From positions 248,001 to 312,000 of the forward strand of contig CAWKDK010000016.1 of NCBI GenBank assembly GCA_963848375.1: a DNA stretch of 64,000 nucleotides, in the 5' to 3' direction. The notes below the pieces were generated by a model, which made no database searches, had not been told where the DNA came from, and worked only from the letters and a program-made list of their open reading frames with translations. The position numbers and the translations under genes are program-made. This document shows, piece after piece, positions 1-7,389 of the stretch; position 1 is the first letter of the stretch; every line of letters begins with the position of its first letter. The DNA comes from JAJPJE01 sp963848375 (GTDB lineage Bacteria > Acidobacteriota > Terriglobia > Terriglobales > Acidobacteriaceae).

Positions 1-232
1 AACTGACAACTAACAACTGGCAACTGCAGTTAAGTCTTTTGTTTTGCGGGACGATGGGACTAAGTCCTTTGTTTGCCGGGACGAGCCTCATCCCACGCCT
101 CTAAGTTCTTTAGAATGCGGGACACGGGGGGAGGGGGTACCCCCGGGACCTCCCATTTCGGGAGCAAAAGTAGGAGTGCGGATGCATCACATCCCCTGTT
201 TTGGATGGGTGGGAGCGTGAAACGTGAAACGA
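1..232 (+). repeat. Dispersed non-coding repeat, copy A
   Basis: This stretch matches the reverse complement of 41185..41422 over roughly 200 bases, with near identity in the core. Shared landmarks in order are a CTGACAACTAACAACTG-type lead, two AAGTCYTTTGTTTTGCGGGA-like units, CATCCCA, a TTTAGAATGCGGGAC unit, a G-rich GGGGGAGGGGGTACC block, and CTCCCATTTCGGGAG, which can fold as a hairpin. The right end near 199..217 keeps a weak version of the terminal hairpin that is perfect in copy B. It abuts the queG stop codon. No ORF in it looks like a protein. The left edge may lie outside the window. Confidence 0.85.
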
Positions 233-1282
233 CTAACGCATCTGCTCCAGCGCCCATCGTGCATGCTCAGCCACAACCGGATCTTCATCGTTCGCCAGTC
301 TCTCGAGCACCGCGGCGAATCTCTGATCTCCTGAGTTCGCCATCGCCAGCACCGCATTGCGACGCAGGCCTTGCCGCTTCGTACGTTTCACCGGTGACCC
401 GCGAAACGTCTTGCGGAAGTTTTCTTCTGTAATCGTCGCGAGCCAGTCGAGCGCTGGATTTACCAGCTCTGCGCGCGGTTGAAATTCCGGAGCGTTACTG
501 GCGGGAGCCTTGCGATTCCATGGGCAGACGTCCTGGCAAATGTCGCACCCGAAGACTTGACGGCCCATCTCATCGCGGAATTCGATGGGGACGTCTCCGC
601 GTTTTTCGATTGTCAGGTACGCAATGCACCTTGAAGCATCCATCTGGTGCGGTGCGGTGAAAGCGTTCGTCGGACAAGCATCAAGGCAGCGCGTGCACGT
701 GCCGCAACGATCAGGCGCAGGAAGATCGGGGATCAACTCGATCGAAGTGAGGATGACGCCAAGAAAGAGCCACGATCCAATCTTCTGATTGATCACGCAC
801 GTGTTTTTGCCGATCCATCCGAGGCCAGCGTACTTCGCGTAAATACGCTCCACGATCGGCCCTGTATCAACGTAGCAGCGCGTTTCGATTTCTGCCGCAG
901 ACGCTCGCAACCTGGCTTCAACCTGCCGCAGGCGCTTCATCACGAAGTCGTGATAGTCGCCGTTGAACCAGGCGTAACGCGAAATCCAGCCCTGATCGGA
1001 ACTCGCCGACTCAGTCGAATATGGTTGTGCGGTGTTGTAGTTGAGCGCGCATACGATCACCGATCGCGCCCACGGAGCCACGCGACTCAGCGAGGATCGC
1101 TTAAGCTCGCCGCTTTCATCTCGCGATTCGAGATAGCGCATCTCGCCGGCATGGCCGTTCGCGATCCACTCGGGAAAGTACTCCAACTCTCGAAACTCGC
1201 GGACAGGAGCGATGCCCGCCAGATCGAATCCAGCATCGCGAGCAGCCTGTTTGACGAGAGTTGCGGTTGCGGTCTCGGTCAC
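233..1282 (-). CDS. queG: Epoxyqueuosine reductase QueG
   Basis: QueG performs the last step of queuosine synthesis, reducing epoxyqueuosine in the wobble position of tRNAs (GUN anticodons) with cobalamin and two 4Fe-4S clusters in the cytoplasm. The 349-aa protein has the first cluster motif CGTCTRCLDACP near residues 193-204 and the second CDICQDVCPW near 246-255. A conserved Asp in CYVDTGP near 139 matches the proposed proton donor, and a HEAT-like C-terminal tail starts around 300. The length fits the long form of the family. It is monocistronic as seen here: repeat copy A lies just after its stop, and a degenerate repeat separates it from the nfnB-like gene upstream. Confidence 0.95.
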   Translation of the reverse strand: MTETATATLVKQAARDAGFDLAGIAPVREFRELEYFPEWIANGHAGEMRYLESRDESGELKRSSLSRVAPWARSVIVCALNYNTAQPYSTESASSDQGWISRYAWFNGDYHDFVMKRLRQVEARLRASAAEIETRCYVDTGPIVERIYAKYAGLGWIGKNTCVINQKIGSWLFLGVILTSIELIPDLPAPDRCGTCTRCLDACPTNAFTAPHQMDASRCIAYLTIEKRGDVPIEFRDEMGRQVFGCDICQDVCPWNRKAPASNAPEFQPRAELVNPALDWLATITEENFRKTFRGSPVKRTKRQGLRRNAVLAMANSGDQRFAAVLERLANDEDPVVAEHARWALEQMR

Positions 1283-1390
1283 ACGAGTATTATCGCCGAC
1301 TGAATAGGGGAACTAAGAATTGGCAATAAATAGGAACTGATGTACTGATGCACTGAGAGACTAATTGACTTAGAGACTGATCGACTTCCT
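1283..1390. repeat. Degenerate oligomer-repeat spacer
   Basis: The spacer between queG and the nfnB-like gene holds imperfect reiterations of a GAACTGATG / TACTGATG / CACTGAGAG / GACTAATTG / GACTTAGAG / GACTGATCG type, with a period of about 8-10 bases. It resembles in style, but not in exact sequence, other spacers at 15043, 40108, 53851 and 60992. No gene or terminator is evident. Confidence 0.6.
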
Positions 1391-2828
1391 CTACCAATTT
1401 CCGGTCGTGAGATATTCGTGGACCGACTTCGCTGCCTTGCGTCCTGCGCCCATCGCAAGGATCACGGTTGCGCCGCCCGTGACGATGTCGCCACCGGCGA
1501 AGACACCGGGCTTCGACGTCCTTTGGGTCTCAGGATCAGCTTCGATGTAGCGCCACTTGTTCGTCTTCAGATCGGGCGTCGTGGATTGGATCATCGGATT
1601 CGCTGTCGTGCCTGTGGCAATGACGGCCAAAGCTGCAGGACGCGTGAACTCAGATCCCGCGATCGGCATCGGACGGCGCCGTCCGGAAGCATCGGGTTCA
1701 CCCAGTTCCATGCGCTGGCAACGAACCGTGCAAAGGCGTCCGTGCTCGTCGCCGAGGAACGCGACCGGGTTTACAAGAGTTTGGAAGTCGACGCCTTCCT
1801 GCTTCGCATGCTCGACTTCTTCCTTGCGCGCGGGCATTTCGGCTTCGCTGCGGCGATACAGCAGCGCAGCCGATTTCGCTCCCAGGCGCAAGGAGGTTCT
1901 AACGGCGTCCATCGCGGTGTTGCCGCCGCCGATTACGACCACGTCTTTGTCTTTGCAGTCGTACAGAGGTTCATCGTATTCAGGGAAACGGTACGCGCGC
2001 ATCAGGTTCACACGCGTCAGGAATTCGTTTGCGGAGAACACGCCAACAAGATGTTCGCCCGGAATGTTGAGGAAAACCGGCAGGCCAGCACCCGGTGGCG
2101 ACGAACACTGCGTCGTAATGTTCTTTCTGCATGAGTTCGTCGATGGTAACGGTCTTGCCGACGATGACGTTGGTTTCGAACTCAACGCCCATGTGGCGAA
2201 GGTTATGAATTTCCTGGCGCACGATGTCGCGCGGCAGCCGAAACTCGGGGATGCCATAAACCAGCACTCCGCCCAGTTCGTGCAGCGCCTCGAAAACGCG
2301 GACCTCGTGTCCCTTTTGGACGAGGTCGCCGGCGCAGGAGAGTCCAGCAGGGCCGCTTCCCACGATCGCAACTTTCTTTCCGGTCTTCTTTGCGATTGGC
2401 GGAAGTCCGAGTTTGCCGCTCTTCTGCTCATAATCGGCGACAAAGCGCTCCAGATATCCGATCGCGAGCGAATCGCCTTTTTTATTCAAAACGCACGCGC
2501 CTTCGCACTGATCTTCCTGCGGGCAAACGCGTCCGGTAATCGCAGGCAGCGCATTGTCTTCGCGAATCTTCGCTGCCGCGCCCAGGTAATCTTCCGCCAG
2601 CACCAGGTCGATGAACTCGCGCACCTTCACGCCGACTGGACACTCGATCACGCAGGTTGGCTTGGCGCACTCAATGCAACGCAACGCTTCCTGCTTCGCT
2701 CTTTCTGTAGGAAGACCAAGGTTTACTTCCTTGAAGTTGTGAGCGCGCTCGTGCGCATCCTGCTCCGGCATATGCTGCCGCGGGATCTTCATGCGCTCTT
2801 TGTTCGCAAGTGGATTAAGAGACACCAT
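1391..2828 (-). CDS. NfnB/GltD-like NADPH-linked FAD oxidoreductase (one frameshift)
   Basis: This is the large subunit of an NfnAB / glutamate-synthase-small-subunit type flavoprotein, about 478 aa if repaired. The N-terminal part (2828 down to about 2090) has the cysteine-rich region with CIECAKPTCVIECPVG and CPQEDQCEGAC, then the FAD Rossmann motif VAIVGSGPAGLSCAGDL. Near 2090 the frame shifts: removing one base (A on +, T on the coding strand) joins AVFVATG to AGLPVFLNIPGEHL. The second half then carries the NADP motif VVVIGGGNTAMDA and the C-terminal FAD motif VFAGGDIVTGGATVI. It overlaps the end of the NfnA-like gene by 14 bases, so the two form one operon. A sequencing error is more likely than gene loss because both halves are fully conserved. 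Confidence 0.85.
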
Positions 2829-3735
2829 TCACCTCAGCTGCAGGTTCGCCGGTGATTTCCTCCACGAAGTGCTTCTTCATTTCCACGCGCATCATTTCCA
2901 GCTCGTGTTCGGGATTCTCCAGCAGCTCTTTCAGGGCTCGCTGCTCTTTGTCGCGATACGCGCTGTTGCGTTCCATCAGCACATCGAAGTTCACGGCCTC
3001 AGCCTCGAACTCTGGTCCATCGACGCAGGCAAACTGGTTCTTCTTGTTCACCAGCACGCGGCAGCCGCCGCACATGCCCGTTCCGTCCACCATGATGGAA
3101 TTCAGGCTCACGATGGTCTTTACGCCGGTAAACTTCGTCTCTTTGGCGACGGCGCGCATCATCGGAACTGGTCCGATGGCGAGAATGAAGTCAATCGGAT
3201 AAGGACCGGCGAGCAGATCTTTGAGCTTATCCGTCACTACGCCTTTGCGACCGTAGGTTCCATCGTCTGTGCAGATGTGCGTTTCGTTGCTTACTTTCCG
3301 AACTTCGTCCTCAAGGATCACCAGGTCGCGAGAGCGCGAGCCCAGAATCGAGATGACGTAATTGCCGGCCTGACGCAGCGCCCGCGCGGTTGGCAGAGCA
3401 ATGGCCGTTCCCACGCCTCCGCCGATCACAACGGCTGTTCCGTAGTGCTGCACGTCAGACGGTTTTCCCAGCGGTCCAGCGATATCGAGGATCGAGTCGC
3501 CGCCCTCGAGCATATTCAACAGGCAAGTGGTTTTGCCGATCCCTTGAACGACCAGGGTGATTGTGCCTTCGTGCGGATCGGAATCGGCGATGGTGAGCGG
3601 AATGCGCTCGCCGTGCTCGTGCAGGCGAACGATTACGAACTGTCCGGGCTTTTGCTTGCGTGCGATGCGAGCGGCTTCAATGACGAACTGTTTCACGCCA
3701 CGGCCGAGCTCGCGGGTTTCCAGGATGCGGAACAT
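2815..3735 (-). CDS. NfnA/SudB-like ferredoxin-NADP reductase subunit
   Basis: This 306-aa protein belongs to the ferredoxin-NADP(+) reductase family seen in dihydroorotate dehydrogenase electron-transfer subunits, NfnA and sulfide dehydrogenase SudB. It has an N-terminal FAD barrel (RIPLTIADSD), a nucleotide-binding segment with VVIGGGVGTAIALPTARAL, and a 2Fe-2S ligand set in GTGMCGGCRV followed by FACVDGPEF. With the downstream GltD-like subunit it should form an NfnAB-type complex passing electrons between NADH, NADPH and ferredoxin. Whether it bifurcates electrons cannot be read from sequence alone. It is first in the operon; its start lies 230 bases from the divergent gene at 3966. Confidence 0.85.
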   Translation of the reverse strand: MFRILETRELGRGVKQFVIEAARIARKQKPGQFVIVRLHEHGERIPLTIADSDPHEGTITLVVQGIGKTTCLLNMLEGGDSILDIAGPLGKPSDVQHYGTAVVIGGGVGTAIALPTARALRQAGNYVISILGSRSRDLVILEDEVRKVSNETHICTDDGTYGRKGVVTDKLKDLLAGPYPIDFILAIGPVPMMRAVAKETKFTGVKTIVSLNSIMVDGTGMCGGCRVLVNKKNQFACVDGPEFEAEAVNFDVLMERNSAYRDKEQRALKELLENPEHELEMMRVEMKKHFVEEITGEPAAEVNGVS

Positions 3736-3965
3736 GGGACCTCCGGGGAAGACGCCTCTACAGCCAATGTTCTGCAGTCATGACCAGAAGGTCTGTGATA
3801 AGCGTCACGTTCGGATGGTTAAGTAGAACGGCCCGCGAAAACCGCACCTCCGGAGCAGAAGCTTCAAGGTAGAAACGTAACGGTTACTTTCGTCAGGGGG
3901 CATGAACCGGAGATACACAGAGTCAGGGCGATTTTCGTCGTACCCTCGTCAGCGAGGAATCGACG

Positions 3966-4967
3966 ATGAAGCAAGCTTTGTGTTTGTTGGGGACCTTGGC
4001 GTTAGCCGCGACAGCATGGGCTCAGGCTGCGAAACCGCAGACTCCGCGCGAAGCCCTGATCGAGATGGTCGCGTCGCCAACCCCGGGCACATTTGAACCC
4101 CATCTGTTGAACGAGACCCGTGCCAAGCTGAAAGCACTGGGACAGAGCGCGCAACAGCAATTCGCACTGCCGGCGATGGTGATTAGCAGCCAGGCTCAGT
4201 CTGGGACGAACCTGAAGTGGAACGCTACCGGTCCAGTGCTGGTTGCCTTCGATACTCCGAAGAGCGGCGGCCGCATGGAAGTGCGTGTAGATCGCGACGA
4301 GATCAAGGGCGATCACAACGAGATGGAGCTGTCGTTCCATGCCATCAAAGAGGGACACGAAGACAAGATGAGCGTGATTCCGCATCTGCTGGTGCAGATG
4401 AAATCTGAGCAGAGCGTATGGAAGCTGAGCGAGGTAGGATTCTCGGTCGCGGTGAAGCTTGATGCCGCACTGATCGATAGCATCCAGAAGCAGATGGAAA
4501 ACGCCGCAACGCAGATGAAGGCGTCGACTTCGATCACAGCAAAAGACCCATTCTCAGCCGCCAGTGGGATCACGATGACCACCCAGGCGCCCGCAGTGTT
4601 TCGCTCTCCGAATGGCAGTGAGAATTCGGCAATCGCCGCGGTGAAGAATGTTGTTGCGGCGGAGAAGACATTTAAGGCGAGCAATCCACAAGTGGGATAC
4701 ACATGCTCGCTGAGCGATTTGGGTAGCAGTGCAGCCGCGCAAGCACAGGTGACTGATGCTGCATGGGGCGGAGATTCTAAAGGCAAGTATCGCTACAGCC
4801 TTTCCGGTTGTCGCGGAGAAGTGATCTCGACGTTCAAAGTTGTCGCGGTCCCGTTGAATTCGCGTGAAGGTCTGCGAGCGTTTTGCGCAGACGAGAGCGG
4901 TGAGATCCGCTTTGCCGACGACGGGCACGGATCGACCTGCTTGAGCGAGCACAACCTCGCAAAGTAG
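3966..4967 (+). CDS. Secreted protein with pilin-like C-terminal region
   Basis: The 333-aa product begins with a Sec signal peptide (MKQALCLLGTLALAATAWAQ). The middle part is unrecognised. The last ~120 residues (SAIAAVKNVVAAEKTFKASNP through the end) resemble the globular part of acidobacterial type IV pilin-like proteins: an alpha-helical lead, a YTCSLSDLG segment, a YSLSGC segment, and a final CADESGEIRF...STC pair of cysteines. It lacks the prepilin cleavage site and the hydrophobic N-terminal helix, so it is not itself a pilin. A Shine-Dalgarno-like GCGAGGAA sits 9 bases upstream. It is monocistronic. Confidence 0.7.
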   Translation: MKQALCLLGTLALAATAWAQAAKPQTPREALIEMVASPTPGTFEPHLLNETRAKLKALGQSAQQQFALPAMVISSQAQSGTNLKWNATGPVLVAFDTPKSGGRMEVRVDRDEIKGDHNEMELSFHAIKEGHEDKMSVIPHLLVQMKSEQSVWKLSEVGFSVAVKLDAALIDSIQKQMENAATQMKASTSITAKDPFSAASGITMTTQAPAVFRSPNGSENSAIAAVKNVVAAEKTFKASNPQVGYTCSLSDLGSSAAAQAQVTDAAWGGDSKGKYRYSLSGCRGEVISTFKVVAVPLNSREGLRAFCADESGEIRFADDGHGSTCLSEHNLAK

Positions 4968-5011
4968 CAGTCGAGCGAGTTGGGGCTTATTTTCGCGCGT
5001 AAAATAAGTTC

Positions 5012-5299
5012 ATGGCGCGCGGATGGGAAAGTAAATCCGTAGAAGAGCAGCAGAGCGAGTTCGGCAAGAATTCCGGCGAGAAAAAAGGTCTCCTTTCGCC
5101 GGATGATGAAAAGAGAATCCTGCACCGGCAGTCTCTGGAACTCAATCGCGCGCGTGTACTCGAGCAACTTAAACGCTCGCAGAACCCGCGCTACACCGAG
5201 CTGCTCAAAAAGGAACTGGAGCAACTCGACCGAGAATTAGCTTCCGATTCAATGAATCCTTCGCCGAAGTTACTCTGTGGCTCATTCACTGCGTCGTGA
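5012..5299 (+). CDS. Small conserved-type hypothetical protein
   Basis: The 95-aa product is hydrophilic, charged and predicted helical, with a run such as ILHRQSLELNRARVLEQL that could form a coiled coil. There is no signal peptide or membrane segment and I do not recognise the family. It lies 44 bases after the pilin-like secreted protein gene on the same strand and overlaps the end of the convergent M23 peptidase gene by 18 bases. The last ~15 residues may be poorly conserved because they fall in that overlap. Confidence 0.55.
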   Translation: MARGWESKSVEEQQSEFGKNSGEKKGLLSPDDEKRILHRQSLELNRARVLEQLKRSQNPRYTELLKKELEQLDRELASDSMNPSPKLLCGSFTAS

Positions 5300-6220
5300 A
5301 TCAGAGTATTCCGGCATCTGCATCTTCAGCAGTTTCGTAGGGTCGAGGTATGCGCCTTCCCAGCGCACCGCAAGGTGCAGGTGAGGACCTGTTGCGCGGC
5401 CAGTCCCACCGCTCAACGCAATGACTTGGCCTTTTTTTACCCGCTCACCATCTTTCACCTGGATCTCCGAAAGATGCATGTAGATCGTCTTCAGCCCTTC
5501 GCCGTGATCGAGGACGACGCAGTTGCCCTCGAAGAATAACGGACTGGCGAGCACGACTCGGCCATCGTTGGCGGCGCGTACCGGAGTCCCCGAGATTACG
5601 CGGAAGTCGGTTCCTCGATGCACGCTTGCAACTTTGCCGTTGAACACGCGCGCAGTTCCGAACGAGTCGGAGGCTTCGGCCTCAACCGGCATCGAAAAAT
5701 TGCCCGACCATTGCGGTAAGGGAGCGCCTTCGGCAAACGCTGCGGCCTTGAGAGTCTTATCCCGCTCGATCTGCTGCAGTTGTTCGGGACTCGGCGCAAC
5801 GAATTGTTCGGGGACGTGAAGAGTCACCTTGGGATAAGTTGTCTTGCCCACGAGAACCACTTGCTGGAACTCTCGTTTTTCGCCGTCCCTGTTGGTGCCG
5901 ATCAGATCAAGTTTGTATGAACCGATCGCGGTTTCCACGTCTACTCCGGCGAATCCGTACCATGCGTTCTTCTGTTGTCCGCGGAAGAACCGAACTTCGT
6001 GACCGATAAAAGTTCCAGTCAACGATTCCAAAGGGTTCGTGGTAACAATCTTGAAGAGGCAGGGCGAGCCGTTGGTGATCCGCATGGGCGTCCATGAGAC
6101 CTGGAAGGGAAGTCGCTGAGCGTTTGCTGTCGGTGCCTTGCCTGCGTCGGACGCGAACAGAGAAAGGCAGAGGCCAGCGATGACGAACAGATATGCGAGA
6201 TGCTTGGAGAAGCGAGACAC
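5282..6220 (-). CDS. M23 family metallopeptidase (LytM-like), secreted
   Basis: This is a 312-aa exported protein with an N-terminal hydrophobic signal (HLAYLFVIAGLCLSLFASDA). The C-terminal ~120 residues are a peptidase M23 domain: first zinc ligands in HRGTDFRV, a HLSEIQVKDGERVKKGQ core, and the HLHLAVRWEG motif. All ligands expected of an active LytM-type endopeptidase are present, so cleavage of peptidoglycan cross-links or activation of an amidase is likely. The N-terminal part holds beta-rich sequence of unknown role. The start codon is GTG. Its closest same-strand neighbour, ending 91 bases upstream of its start, is another secreted protein. Confidence 0.85.
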   Translation of the reverse strand: MSRFSKHLAYLFVIAGLCLSLFASDAGKAPTANAQRLPFQVSWTPMRITNGSPCLFKIVTTNPLESLTGTFIGHEVRFFRGQQKNAWYGFAGVDVETAIGSYKLDLIGTNRDGEKREFQQVVLVGKTTYPKVTLHVPEQFVAPSPEQLQQIERDKTLKAAAFAEGAPLPQWSGNFSMPVEAEASDSFGTARVFNGKVASVHRGTDFRVISGTPVRAANDGRVVLASPLFFEGNCVVLDHGEGLKTIYMHLSEIQVKDGERVKKGQVIALSGGTGRATGPHLHLAVRWEGAYLDPTKLLKMQMPEYSDSRRSE

Positions 6221-6310
6221 TTACAAAAGGATACTAGGAACGAAGGAATCCGAGAAATTGGCTGGCCAGTTCGCGCCAACCGAGATTGCCCGGCAGTCGC
6301 GCCGAGTAAT

Positions 6311-7201
6311 CTACTGTTTCGGTACCAGCAGGTCGCAGTTGGCGATGCACCTGGTGGCGTCGAACTCAATGTCCGCTTTCTTGTGGGCGAGTGGATTCGC
6401 TCCCGGCTCGGGCATAAGCACAAGCGATTGCTGTCCATCAGCAAGATTGACTGTACATTCGAACGTCAGCGTCTGTACCCCGCGCTGTTTGCACGCAGAG
6501 TTTGCAAGCGTCTGCTGAAAGGATCCGGGATCCGAATAGACCTGATCTGCATACGCAGCGGGAATCAATGCGACCATGAGAGGAAGCCCTGACTTGATCT
6601 TCACACTGATCTGCTGCCCATCCCACTCAGGGCTCAGCATAGAGTAGATCTTAGGAGCCGCCGTGATTTCGTACTTCTCTTTTACCAGACGCGTCCATTG
6701 GAAGTGCGGTTCTTCGCAGTTGCTGACGCAACCCCAGCGATAGTAAGTGATGAGTACATCATTGGGAGAAAGCAATTGTTTTCTACCGGTGGCGCCATTC
6801 AGGATTGCTCCCACTCCGCGAACGACGGCACTCGGCTGACGCTCGTCACGCATAACCAGCACCATCGGCTGAGAAGGGGGAAGCTCACAGCTGTAGGTGG
6901 TGCTCACGATATGCTCTCGTAAGCAGCGATAATCAAGCCTGCCGCCCAAATCGTGGCCAACAACCGCGTCCCATTGTTGTTCTGCCACCATCGCAACTGT
7001 CACGGGATGATTGGCCTGGATATCGACATGCATGTTCCCGCCATTGGGCCCGGGATGATAGATGCGACCTCCGCGGAAATCCGACGGGTCCAGTTGGACG
7101 ACTTCATCGTTGGCGCGGACCCAATCGAAAACCTTATCCTGCGCGAGACAGGACGAGATCAGCGCCAACAGAAAAAAGGAACAGCCGAGGTAGCGTTTCA
7201 T
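6311..7201 (-). CDS. Secreted hypothetical protein
   Basis: The 296-aa product starts with a clear signal peptide (MKRYLGCSFFLLALISSCLAQ). The mature part is rich in aromatic and polar residues and contains several cysteines (for example CLREHIVSTTYSCELPP and GCVSNCEEPHFQW), which suggests a disulfide-bonded periplasmic or extracellular domain. I do not recognise the family. The M23 peptidase gene follows 91 bases downstream on the same strand, so the two may be co-transcribed. Confidence 0.7.
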   Translation of the reverse strand: MKRYLGCSFFLLALISSCLAQDKVFDWVRANDEVVQLDPSDFRGGRIYHPGPNGGNMHVDIQANHPVTVAMVAEQQWDAVVGHDLGGRLDYRCLREHIVSTTYSCELPPSQPMVLVMRDERQPSAVVRGVGAILNGATGRKQLLSPNDVLITYYRWGCVSNCEEPHFQWTRLVKEKYEITAAPKIYSMLSPEWDGQQISVKIKSGLPLMVALIPAAYADQVYSDPGSFQQTLANSACKQRGVQTLTFECTVNLADGQQSLVLMPEPGANPLAHKKADIEFDATRCIANCDLLVPKQ

Positions 7202-7389
7202 GGCGGTCTATACGATTTAACGGTACCCCGCAGGGCCAGTACAAAGATCATTAGGACATGTCTGGTTACGCTGGTAACAGATTGGGCGAAGCCCATTTAG
7301 AAAAGCGCAAACCCTCGAGCGTGCGGATTATTCTTGAAAGCGGCAAGTCTTTCGTTTAGACATCATTCCTTCGAAGTACCGGAGCCATA

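Noticed and set aside
647..1303. Long + strand ORF over queG, and similar long ORFs antisense to nfnA, lhr and pyrG.
   Set aside because: All are shadows of GC-rich genes; the opposite strand carries clear catalytic motifs.
2080..2100. Programmed ribosomal frameshifting as an explanation for the nfnB-like break.
   Set aside because: No slippery heptamer or downstream pseudoknot is apparent, and other genes in the window show the same kind of extra base.
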